Part shown: one piece after another, positions 55,260 through 63,184 of the stretch | Layout: every line of letters begins with the position of its first letter | Position numbering within the stretch: the stretch's first letter is position 1 | Source of the DNA: Halosolutus gelatinilyticus | GTDB lineage: Archaea > Halobacteriota > Halobacteria > Halobacteriales > Natrialbaceae | DNA: 64,000 bases | NCBI RefSeq assembly: GCF_023028105.1 | Contig: NZ_CP095492.1 | Coordinates: forward strand, 62,001-126,000 | Direction: 5' to 3' | Made by a program: the position numbers and the translations under genes | Notes under the pieces: model-generated | Told to the model about the DNA's origin: nothing | The model's database searches: none | Seen by the model: only the letters and a program-made list of their open reading frames with translations

Positions 55260-55397
55260 CTATTCGCGCTCTCCGCCGGCGTGCTGCGACCGGATCCACA
55301 CCCGCATTTCGCCGGGCTCTCGGCGGGTCCGTGCATAGTACGGGATCGCCTTGAACCGCGCGGGCACCAGATCGACATCCGCGGGGCGCGGCCCACC
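55260..55397 (-). pseudogene. C-terminal remnant of a GH127-type beta-L-arabinofuranosidase
   Basis: The minus strand reads ADVDLVPARFKAIPYYAR, then TRREPGEMRVWIRSQHAG and a TAG stop at 55260-55262. LxPYYAWxNREPGEMRVWIR is the usual end of GH127/DUF1680 proteins. Only about the last 40 residues remain; the permease gene stop lies directly against it, so the rest was replaced or deleted. Confidence 0.7.
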
Positions 55398-56582
55398 TCA
55401 CGCGATCGCCGAGGCGAGCGACGCGAGTCCGTAGCCGCACAACAGCGCGAGGGCGAGCGACAGGGCCCAGGCGACGACCGTCCGGCCCATCTTGGACGCG
55501 CTCGTCCCGCCCGACCGGCCGGCGTACCCGGCGCCGACGATAGTGCTGACGATGATCTCGTTGAACGATACCGGGATGCCGAAGAACACGGCCGTCTGCG
55601 CGATGATGAACGCCGGAAACAGCGCCGCGATCGACCGCTCGGCGGACAGCGAGGAGTAGTCCCGCGAGAGCGCCTTGATCATGCGCGGCGCGCCGGTCCA
55701 GGAGCCGACCAGCAGGCCCACCCCGCCGCCGACGAGCGCGGCCGAGACGGACACGTCGACGGCGTCGAGCAGCGGGACGATCGGCCCGAGCGCAAGGCCG
55801 ACTTGGCTTCCGCCGGCGGAGAACGCGACGAGGCCGCCGAGCCCGAGCAGCATGCGGTACTTGCACGCGACCGGATCACGAGCGGCCGCGCGCCACACGA
55901 GGAGGGCGAATGCCCCCGCAAGCGACGCGGTTGCAGCCACGTTCGCGGGCGTCTCGGGGAGCGAGAGCGCCCGCCCGGCGGCCGTCGCGAGCGACGCGGT
56001 CCCTCCGGGTGGCCCGAAGACTACGAAGCCGACGTTGGCGACGATGGCGCCGATGACCACGGCCAGCCCCGGCAGCACTCGATCGTCGGCGGCCGCTTCG
56101 GACTGCAACAGGCGGGCAGTCGCGTACGCCGTCGCCCCGCCGACGAACGGCGTAAGCGTCCACAGCAGGCCAATTTGGATGTACTTCCCCCATGCGGGCG
56201 TGCCACCGGTCGCAAGGCCCACGCCGACCATCGCACCTGTCACAGTGAACGCGGTTGCGATCGGGTAGCCGGCGAATACGCCGACGGCGACGAGCGTCGC
56301 GGCGACGAGTAGCCCAAGCGTTGCCGAGAGCGGCGTGAACGCGACGCCGCGGACGAGTTCTGTCCCGACCGCCGCTGTCACGTTCGCGCCCTGTAACACC
56401 GCACCGGCGAGGCCGAGCAGGCCAACGACGAACGCGGCCCGCATCACGGAGATGGCATTCGCGCCGACCGCCGGTGCGAACGGCGTTGACCCGCTCGATC
56501 CCGCACCGATCGTCCAGGCCATAAACAGGCTGGCGACACCGGCGGCTCCGAACGTCGCTATCGTGGCGACTGCGTCGAACAT
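55398..56582 (-). CDS. PiT-family anion permease (phosphate or sulfate)
   Basis: A 394-residue membrane protein with about ten helices and the duplicated PiT signature: GANAISVMRAAFVVG in the first half and VSFNEIIVSTIVGAGYAG in the second. PiT proteins are cation-coupled phosphate carriers, and a subgroup (CysP) moves sulfate. Being beside a sulfatase, sulfate transport is plausible, but phosphate is the family default. ATG 56582 (MFDAVATI) is chosen; the longer frame upstream lacks membrane character. It is convergent with the sulfatase gene. Confidence 0.8.
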   Translation of the reverse strand: MFDAVATIATFGAAGVASLFMAWTIGAGSSGSTPFAPAVGANAISVMRAAFVVGLLGLAGAVLQGANVTAAVGTELVRGVAFTPLSATLGLLVAATLVAVGVFAGYPIATAFTVTGAMVGVGLATGGTPAWGKYIQIGLLWTLTPFVGGATAYATARLLQSEAAADDRVLPGLAVVIGAIVANVGFVVFGPPGGTASLATAAGRALSLPETPANVAATASLAGAFALLVWRAAARDPVACKYRMLLGLGGLVAFSAGGSQVGLALGPIVPLLDAVDVSVSAALVGGGVGLLVGSWTGAPRMIKALSRDYSSLSAERSIAALFPAFIIAQTAVFFGIPVSFNEIIVSTIVGAGYAGRSGGTSASKMGRTVVAWALSLALALLCGYGLASLASAIA

Positions 56583-56674
56583 TCGATCTCTCGGGAAAAG
56601 GACCGTCGTCCTACATGAATCGTGCGGTTCCGTCCCGATCAGCCGACACCGATCAGGGGCTCGCCGGCCGCCGG

Positions 56675-58207
56675 TCAGAGCTTCACCTTGAACGCGTCCG
56701 CGTAGCCCGCGAACAGCGCTCCGAACAACTGCTTGTCGTCGGGCTCGACGCCGTAGAGCACGAGCTGCCCGGCGTACGCCGCGACGCCGATCGGAACGCC
56801 GACAGCGAGGGCGGCGCCGCCGGACATCAGCAGACTCGCGGCGTACATGGCGCCGACAGATCCCAGCCCGGCCGCGATCGGCTTCGCGAACAGCCGGGTG
56901 TAGGGGTGAAGTCCCTCCAGGTACCACAGCTCGACGACCCGACAGAGATTGATCACGCCCAGCGCGCCGGCAGTCCCCAGCGCGGCGCCCACGAGGCCGA
57001 ACTGGAGAATGAAGTAGTAGCTCAGCCCGAGGTTGAGGACGCCGAGTAGCCAGCTGTTGAGCGCAGTGAGGTACTGGTGGTCAGTCATCAACAGCAGCCA
57101 GCCGGCCGACCCGACGGCGGCGTTGAGCAGCTGGCCGAACACGAACAGGACCAACACGAGTTCGCCCCGGACGTAGTCGGTGCCGAACAGTCCCAGCAGT
57201 TCGGCGCGGAATACGAGTTCGATCGAGCCCACGAGCAAGGCGCCGCTGAAGATCCACCGGGTGATGGCGCTGTAGGCGGCCTGCAGCTCCTCCGTGCCCC
57301 CGTTCGCGTAGAGCCGCGACGCGATCGGGGGGAACAGCTGGTTGAACGCCAGCAGCGGTAGCGCGATGAAGCTCGTCAGGAACAGCGCGATGTTGTAGAT
57401 CCCCGCCGCGGACGACGACAGCACGAACCCGATCAACAGGACGTCGACGCGGTTCCGGAGGAGGCCGCCGAGGCTGGCCAACGAGTTCGGCAGCGCGTAG
57501 TTGAAGAACGCGCGCGCCTCGGCGCCGGCCCCGCGCAGCGACGGTCGGAGGTCGATCCGGACCAGCGAGAGCGAGACCGCGACTAGGAAGACCCCGAACG
57601 TCGCGGTGCCGACGGCCGCGACCGTCCCGAGGACGGAGTAGCCGGCCCGAAACGCGACCGCGACCGAGAGCAATCGCGCCCCTGGTCGCAGGATCCGCAG
57701 CACCAGCACCTGGTACTCGATCAGCTCGAGCGTCCGGAACAGGTCACTAACGAGGTTGATGAAGACGTTGAGCGGGATCAGGATCGCGAAGATCCGCAGC
57801 ACCGGCGGGAACGCCGGATGGCCGATCGTCCAGCCGTTGATCGTCGGAGCGGCGACGATCAGCCCCGCCGCGAACAGCAGGCTCGCGGCCAGCGCGGTGC
57901 AGTAGGCCAGCCCGAGGATTCGCCGCTGGCGATCCCGGTCGTTCTCGTAGGCCGGGACGTACCGCACCAGCGCCGGGTTCGATCCCAGGTGGGCGAACTG
58001 GGTTACCATCTGGAAGATGCGGAGCGCCAGGGCGTACACCCCGTACACGCCGACGCCGAGGCTATGGGTGAGCAGGAGGTTGGTCCCGAACATGATGACC
58101 TTCTGGAGCACCGTCCCGCTGATCGTCGCGACGGCCCCGTGGGTTACCGACTCGAGCGCCTCCGATAGCTGCTCGTCGTCCAGCGTCGACTCTGACTTCA
58201 CTGCCAC
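56675..58207 (-). CDS. Oligosaccharide flippase/polysaccharide export family protein (MATE/Wzx-like)
   Basis: A 510-residue protein with 12-14 predicted helices and an N-terminal cytosolic tail (ESVTHGAVATISGTVLQKVI...). The first helices, LLTHSLGVGVYGVYALALRI and LFAAGLIVAAP, and the central FNYALPNSLASLGG belong to the Wzx/RfbX flippase group, which flips lipid-linked glycans. GTG 58207 is the start because TTTTATTA lies about 27 bp upstream (leaderless); no ATG is nearby. It is likely a separate transcript from the ABC transporter just upstream. Its link to glycan uptake is not obvious; S-layer or surface glycan export is the safer reading. Confidence 0.85.
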   Translation of the reverse strand: MAVKSESTLDDEQLSEALESVTHGAVATISGTVLQKVIMFGTNLLLTHSLGVGVYGVYALALRIFQMVTQFAHLGSNPALVRYVPAYENDRDRQRRILGLAYCTALAASLLFAAGLIVAAPTINGWTIGHPAFPPVLRIFAILIPLNVFINLVSDLFRTLELIEYQVLVLRILRPGARLLSVAVAFRAGYSVLGTVAAVGTATFGVFLVAVSLSLVRIDLRPSLRGAGAEARAFFNYALPNSLASLGGLLRNRVDVLLIGFVLSSSAAGIYNIALFLTSFIALPLLAFNQLFPPIASRLYANGGTEELQAAYSAITRWIFSGALLVGSIELVFRAELLGLFGTDYVRGELVLVLFVFGQLLNAAVGSAGWLLLMTDHQYLTALNSWLLGVLNLGLSYYFILQFGLVGAALGTAGALGVINLCRVVELWYLEGLHPYTRLFAKPIAAGLGSVGAMYAASLLMSGGAALAVGVPIGVAAYAGQLVLYGVEPDDKQLFGALFAGYADAFKVKL

Positions 58208-58227
58208 AGCAGGGACTTTCCACCGAA

Positions 58228-58239
58228 CGTAATAAAACT
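58228..58239 (-). promoter_or_regulatory. TATA box for the flippase gene
   Basis: The minus strand has AGTTTTATTACG, about 27 bp before GTG 58207, supporting the non-ATG leaderless start. Confidence 0.55.
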
Positions 58240-58263
58240 GGCTACAGCGGCGCGGGGGACCAG

Positions 58264-60489
58264 TCAGTCGTCGGACTGCCCGGTCGCGTGCGCTCCGGCA
58301 CCGGCCTCGCCGGCGGTCGATCCATCGTCGCCGGTGATAGCAGGACTCGACCAGTACTCGTGGTTGTCGTACTCGCGGAAGCAGGCCGCCTGGTGGATTT
58401 CGTCGCCGTCCGAGGACGTCGGCTCGGGCGTCTCGCGCGAACAGACCTCGCGGGCCTCGGGACAGCGCGTGTGGAACCGACAGCCCGACGGCGGATTCTT
58501 CGGGTTCGGGATGTCGATATCACGGATCGGCATCTCCTCGTCGCCCTTGTCGGTCTCCAGGTCGGGCGTCGCCCAGACGAGGCTCTTCGTGTAGGGGTGT
58601 TTCGGGTCGTTGACGATCTGGTCGACGGGCCCCATCTCGACGATCTCCCCGAGGTACATCACGCCGATCCGCCCGCCGGCCTTCTCGGTGATGTAGCGGG
58701 CGTTCGAGAAGTCGTGGGAGATGAAGAGAAACGCGGTGTCGAATATCTCCTGCAGCTCGAGCATGAGGTCCATCATCTCGACGCGCAGGGAGACGTCGAG
58801 CGCGCTGATGGCCTCGTCGCCGAGAATGAGGTCGGGCTCCATCAGGAGCGCGCGGATCAGCGCGACCCGCTGTTTCTCGCCGCCCGAGAGCTGGTGGGGG
58901 TACCGCTGTGCGTAGTCTTCCGGCGGGGACATGCCGACCCGCTCTAGCATCCCGAGGATGCGGGCCTGCCGGTCCGCCATGTCGAGGTCCGGATTCCACT
59001 GCTTGAGCGGCATCGTCAGGCTGTGCATGATCGTCCGGTTCGGGTTCAGCGCGCTTCCGGGGTCCTGGTGGATGATCTGCAGGGCTTTCCGGATCTCGCC
59101 GTGCGGGACGTCGACATCCCCTCTTCGGTCCTTGGCGTCCCAGACGTCCTGCCCGCGATACTTCACTGAACCGCCCGTTGGCCGCTGGAGACCGATCGCG
59201 GTCTTGCCCAGCGTCGTCTTGCCGCAGCCGGACTCGCCGACGAGCGCGACAACCTCGTTCTCGTAGATGTCCAGCGAGATGCCGTCGACCGCGCGGACGA
59301 TGTCGGGGTCGCCGAACAGGTCGGCGATGATGCCGCCGTCGGCGTCCTCGAAGTGGACCTCGACATCGTCTAACGTGACGACCGGCGTGCTGTCCTCGTC
59401 GGCCGCGATCACGTCGTAGGTGCTCTCGTCGGCGTCCTCGATCCGCTCTCGGATTCCCTGGAGGGGGACCGCCTCGGCCGACTGCTCCCAGTGGTGGCAC
59501 TTCGCCCGGTGGTCGGCGTCGATGCCGTAGTACCCCGGATCGACGCTGACGCACGTCTCGTCGGCCATCGGGCACCGTGGGTGGTACGAGCACCCCTCGG
59601 GCACGTTGACCGGGTCCGGCGCCGACCCCTCGATCGGCTTCATCTCGTCGACGGGCGCCTTGATGTTCGGCGTTGCGTTGAGCAGCGATCGAGTGTAGGG
59701 GTGGGCCGGGTTCGTCAGGATCTCCTGGGTCGGCCCGGACTCGACGAACTCGAAGGCGTACATCACCGCCAGCCGGTCGGCCAGCTCGGCGACCAGCGGG
59801 AGGTCGTGGGTAATGAAGACGATCGTGATGTCGTACTTGCGCTGAATCTTCTCCATCAGCCGGATGATCGACCGCTGCATCAGCAGGTCCAGTGCGGCGG
59901 TCGGCTCGTCCATGACGAGCACCTCGGGGTCTAACACCATGCTCAGCGCGATGAGCGCCCGCTGTTTCATCCCGCCGGAGAGCTCGTGTGGATACGAGTC
60001 CATCACGTTGTCGGGCTCCATGAACAGGTCGGCGATGAGATCGCGGGCGTGCTCGATACCCTCTTCGACGTCGTAGCCGTGGGCCTTGAGCGTCTCGACA
60101 AAGTGGTTGCGAATCTTCTTCGTCGGGTTGAACGAGTTCATCGCCCCCTGGAACACCATCGACACCTCCTCCCAGCGGAACTGCCGCAGCTCCTCGTCGC
60201 TCAGTCCCAGCACGTCGATCGGTTCACCGTTCTCGGGGTGGTAGACGACGTCACCGCTGAGTACGCCCGGGTCGACGACGGCGTCCAGCATCGCGGACGC
60301 GAACATCGACTTTCCGGAGCCGGATTCGCCGACGACGCCGAGGATCTCGCCGCGCTCGACGTCGAACTCCACGTTGTCCAGGACCCGAGAGGTGCCTCGA
60401 TCCATGTCGAAGGTAACGCTGACGTCGCGCAACTCGAAGATCACGTCGTCGGACGTCCGAGTCGATTCTAGCCGTACGTTCTTACTCAT
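58264..60489 (-). CDS. Fused two-domain Opp/Dpp ABC transporter ATPase
   Basis: A 741-residue protein joining the two ATPases that are usually separate (DppD and DppF). Domain 1 has Walker A GESGSGKSMF (about 55), LSGGMKQR and LVMDEPTAALD; it ends with the Opp C-terminal Cys-rich motif (CSYHPRCPMADETC). Domain 2 (from about 365) has GESGCGKTTL, LSGGEKQR and LILGDEAISALD, and also ends with CRFHTRCPEAREVC. These tails can bind an iron-sulfur cluster in some homologues. Haloarchaea and Thermotoga-like bacteria use Opp-type systems for oligosaccharides as well as peptides. It lies downstream of the two permeases. Confidence 0.93.
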   Translation of the reverse strand: MSKNVRLESTRTSDDVIFELRDVSVTFDMDRGTSRVLDNVEFDVERGEILGVVGESGSGKSMFASAMLDAVVDPGVLSGDVVYHPENGEPIDVLGLSDEELRQFRWEEVSMVFQGAMNSFNPTKKIRNHFVETLKAHGYDVEEGIEHARDLIADLFMEPDNVMDSYPHELSGGMKQRALIALSMVLDPEVLVMDEPTAALDLLMQRSIIRLMEKIQRKYDITIVFITHDLPLVAELADRLAVMYAFEFVESGPTQEILTNPAHPYTRSLLNATPNIKAPVDEMKPIEGSAPDPVNVPEGCSYHPRCPMADETCVSVDPGYYGIDADHRAKCHHWEQSAEAVPLQGIRERIEDADESTYDVIAADEDSTPVVTLDDVEVHFEDADGGIIADLFGDPDIVRAVDGISLDIYENEVVALVGESGCGKTTLGKTAIGLQRPTGGSVKYRGQDVWDAKDRRGDVDVPHGEIRKALQIIHQDPGSALNPNRTIMHSLTMPLKQWNPDLDMADRQARILGMLERVGMSPPEDYAQRYPHQLSGGEKQRVALIRALLMEPDLILGDEAISALDVSLRVEMMDLMLELQEIFDTAFLFISHDFSNARYITEKAGGRIGVMYLGEIVEMGPVDQIVNDPKHPYTKSLVWATPDLETDKGDEEMPIRDIDIPNPKNPPSGCRFHTRCPEAREVCSRETPEPTSSDGDEIHQAACFREYDNHEYWSSPAITGDDGSTAGEAGAGAHATGQSDD

Positions 60490-60576
60490 GTGTTGCAGTG
60501 TCCATCGACTTCGTTCTGTGTGTCGGTTCCTCGTGCCGAGGCGGCGTTTGCTGCCAGCCGGCTGTCGGCGCCCCGG

Positions 60577-61548
60577 TCATCGTGCTTCCTCGTCGACGGT
60601 CTCGGCGTGGCGGGCCCTGAGTCGCGGGTTGAACACCTTGTCGGCTGCCTGTCCGAACATGATGAGGCCGAACGACAGCCAGACGACGCAGATCATCGGC
60701 AAGATCAGCCAGTGCGCCGATTGCCAGGTGTACAGCGATCCGGCAGCGGTGTAGGCCAGGTTCATCATGACACCCCAGTTCTGCGTGCTGACCGAGAGGA
60801 TCCCTAGGAAGTACAGGCCGACGGAGGCGAAGATGACGCCCCGCGCCGCGTTGACAAGGTTGATCATGATGTAGGGCATCAGGTTCGGGACGATCTCGTG
60901 GCGGAGGATCGTCCGGGTCGGGATGCCCATCGTGCGCGAGGCCTCGATGTAGGACTCCTGGCGGACGCTGAGCACCTCCGATCGGAGCGCCCGTGCGAGC
61001 CCCGCCCACCGCGGTAGGGTGATGACGATCCCGACCACGAAGGGATTCGTCGGCTCGAAGATGACCGCGATGACGATCACCAGCGGCAGTCCCGGGACCG
61101 CGATGATCGCGTCGCAGATCATCATCAGGATCTCGTCGATTCGCCCGCCCTTGTAGCCGGCGAAGGTCCCGACGATCGTCGCCACCGAGATGTTGTACAG
61201 CGCGCCGCCCGCGATCATCAGCAACATGAACGGGGTCGCGTGGATCAGCCCCAGCATCAGGTCGTTGCCGTACCGATCGGTCCCGAGCGGGTACTCCATG
61301 TTCTGGAACGGCGATAGGAGCACGCCGCCGGTGCCGTCCGGCGGGTTGGTGAGCCAGACGCCGACGGTCCCGACGAGGATGAAGAACACGATCGTCGAGA
61401 AGCCGAACAGCCCGCGCGGGTCATTCAACAGGATCCGGAGCGGCGCGAGGACGTTCGTGTCTAGGACCGTGCGGTAGTACTCCTTGCGGGAGATCTCGAC
61501 GTCGGAGACGGTTTCGAAGGGATTCGATCGCTCGTCAGAATGACTCAT
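60577..61548 (-). CDS. Opp/Dpp-type ABC permease, DppC subunit
   Basis: About 323 residues with six predicted helices. DppC markers: FGFSTIVFFILVGTVGVWLT, PLGTDRYGNDLMLGL (typical GTDxxGRD segment in altered form) and the EAA-like coupling region IEASRTMGIPTRTILRHE. ATG 61548 is used; a GTG at 61557 would add three residues. The start overlaps the end of the upstream DppB gene by 14 bases, so the pair is coupled in one operon. Confidence 0.93.
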   Translation of the reverse strand: MSHSDERSNPFETVSDVEISRKEYYRTVLDTNVLAPLRILLNDPRGLFGFSTIVFFILVGTVGVWLTNPPDGTGGVLLSPFQNMEYPLGTDRYGNDLMLGLIHATPFMLLMIAGGALYNISVATIVGTFAGYKGGRIDEILMMICDAIIAVPGLPLVIVIAVIFEPTNPFVVGIVITLPRWAGLARALRSEVLSVRQESYIEASRTMGIPTRTILRHEIVPNLMPYIMINLVNAARGVIFASVGLYFLGILSVSTQNWGVMMNLAYTAAGSLYTWQSAHWLILPMICVVWLSFGLIMFGQAADKVFNPRLRARHAETVDEEAR

Positions 61549-62554
61549 GTCGCTCACCCGATTCGAGCCGCGGGTCGAGTTTGCCGTACGTCAGATCGGC
61601 GATATAAATGCCGATCACGACGGCGACAGTGATCACCAGGAAACAGCCCATCATGAGCGTGTAGTCCCGGGTTTTGATCGACTGGAACAGCAGAAGGCCG
61701 GCCCCTCTATAATTGAACACTTTCTCCAAGATGACCGCGCCACCGAACATGAACCCGATGGAGATCATCAGGCTCGTGTATAGCGGCAACAGCGCGTTCC
61801 GGGCGACGTAGTGGAGCGCGATGCGCCGCGATCGGAGTCCGCGCAACTGCGCGACGCGGATGTAGTCTTCGCCCATCACGCGGACGCTGTTCCCGCGCAT
61901 CCCGAGCGCGCGGCCGCCGATTCCCGTCACGACCATCGACGCGATCGGGAGCGCCGCGTGGACCAGTACGCCGGCGAAGAATGCGTAGTTCAGCCCCGGT
62001 ACCGTCCCCGGCGTCATCCGGCCGCCGATCGGGAACAGCTGCATCTGGTAGCCCAAGATGTATACGAGCAGGATGGCGACCACGTAGTAGGGGACCGACG
62101 TCAGAAACGTTGAGAGCGAACTGAACGCGACGTCGAATTTGGTCCCCTCGGCGTAGGCCATCAGCGCACCGAGCGTGATGCCGAGCGTGAACGTCAGCGT
62201 GATCGCCATCGCCATCAGGAATATCGTCCAGGGCAGGCGTTCGGCGATGACCGACGCTACCGCCTCCTGATGCCAGATCGATCGTCCGAGGTCGCCCTGG
62301 AAGACGGCGACCACGTAGTCGATGTACTGCTGCCAGAGCGGCTTGTCCGGCTGGATGTTCACGTACGATTCGACGAGTGCGTTGAGCTGCTCCATCTCCT
62401 GGGTGGTTAACGACCCGCCTTTCTGTTGGATGAGCCGTGCCCGGATGTAGTCCTGTGGTCCGCCAGGGAGCTGTCTGATCATCACGAACGTGAAGGAGAC
62501 GACAGCGTAAATCGTCAGCAGCGCCTGCAGCGTCCGTTTCAGGTACCAGTTCAT
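61535..62554 (-). CDS. Opp/Dpp-type ABC permease, DppB subunit
   Basis: A 339-residue permease with a first helix YLKRTLQALLTIYAVVSFTFVMIRQLPGGP that is typical of DppB, then IYVNIQPDKPLWQQYIDY-like region, RVMGEDYIRVAQLRGLRSRRI (coupling loop) and further helices. It precedes DppC in the same operon. The small plus-strand membrane gene and 344 bp of spacer separate it from the solute-binding protein gene upstream, so it may have its own promoter. Confidence 0.93.
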   Translation of the reverse strand: MNWYLKRTLQALLTIYAVVSFTFVMIRQLPGGPQDYIRARLIQQKGGSLTTQEMEQLNALVESYVNIQPDKPLWQQYIDYVVAVFQGDLGRSIWHQEAVASVIAERLPWTIFLMAMAITLTFTLGITLGALMAYAEGTKFDVAFSSLSTFLTSVPYYVVAILLVYILGYQMQLFPIGGRMTPGTVPGLNYAFFAGVLVHAALPIASMVVTGIGGRALGMRGNSVRVMGEDYIRVAQLRGLRSRRIALHYVARNALLPLYTSLMISIGFMFGGAVILEKVFNYRGAGLLLFQSIKTRDYTLMMGCFLVITVAVVIGIYIADLTYGKLDPRLESGERHESF

Positions 62555-62898
62555 CGCTCGCGCCTCCGTCGGTACGTCGACTGGTTACAACTCCGAACGG
62601 TCATCGTCCACCTCCATCGTTGCCTACCATGTGATCACGAATATCTGTATTCATCACTCTCCTCCTTCATGAGAGATACTGTCACAATTGTTCGTGAATC
62701 GGTGATGACTTATATCTGTCGGATGGACCGGCAGATGGTTTACCTGTTCGCAACGTCACTTTCCTCGAAATCGGCGTCCGACAGCGGGAGTCGTCGCACC
62801 GTCGAGCCCTACGGTGACCGCCCCACGCGTGCACGAGCGATGTACTCGCCTCAGCGGCGATAGATGCGTTTTTCCCGCCGGGTGCGCTGTCTGGGGAT
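62555..62898. other. Intergenic region upstream of the Opp permeases
   Basis: No protein or RNA gene is recognised. An AT-rich stretch near 62640-62660 (GAATACAGATATTCG on the minus strand) could be the dppB promoter, with a leader of about 65 bases. Confidence 0.4.
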
Positions 62899-63141
62899 AT
62901 GTCCGAACGAATCCTCGAACGGATCTGTGAGATACGGTGGATCGGAGTGGAATTGCTCATCATCGATGCCATATTGCTCTTGCTCTTGCTCTGGTCGTTC
63001 CTGTACGTAGAGCCTGGGACGTCGACGTACTACGTCGCGCTGCTAAGCCTCGGCCTCATCGTCGCGACGCTGCTCGGCGGCGGCGCGCTGGTGTACAGGT
63101 GCAACCAGATACAGGAAAAGAAACTTGACCGGGCCGACTGA
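62899..63141 (+). CDS. Small two-helix membrane protein of unknown function
   Basis: An 80-residue protein with two strong hydrophobic segments, GVELLIIDAILLLLLLWSFL (about 16-35) and VALLSLGLIVATLLGGGALV (about 46-65), a short acidic N-terminus and a charged tail (QIQEKKLDRAD). Codon use is normal for the replicon, so it is probably real. It is on the opposite strand inside the transporter cluster. No family is recognised. Confidence 0.6.
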   Translation: MSERILERICEIRWIGVELLIIDAILLLLLLWSFLYVEPGTSTYYVALLSLGLIVATLLGGGALVYRCNQIQEKKLDRAD

Positions 63142-63184
63142 TCCTCGAAAGAAGACGCTGCGGTCGAACCGCGCTCCGCTCGGA

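Noticed and set aside
56583-56927. N-terminal extension of the PiT permease frame
   Set aside because: It overlaps the flippase 3' end, is not hydrophobic and ends at the natural ATG 56582.
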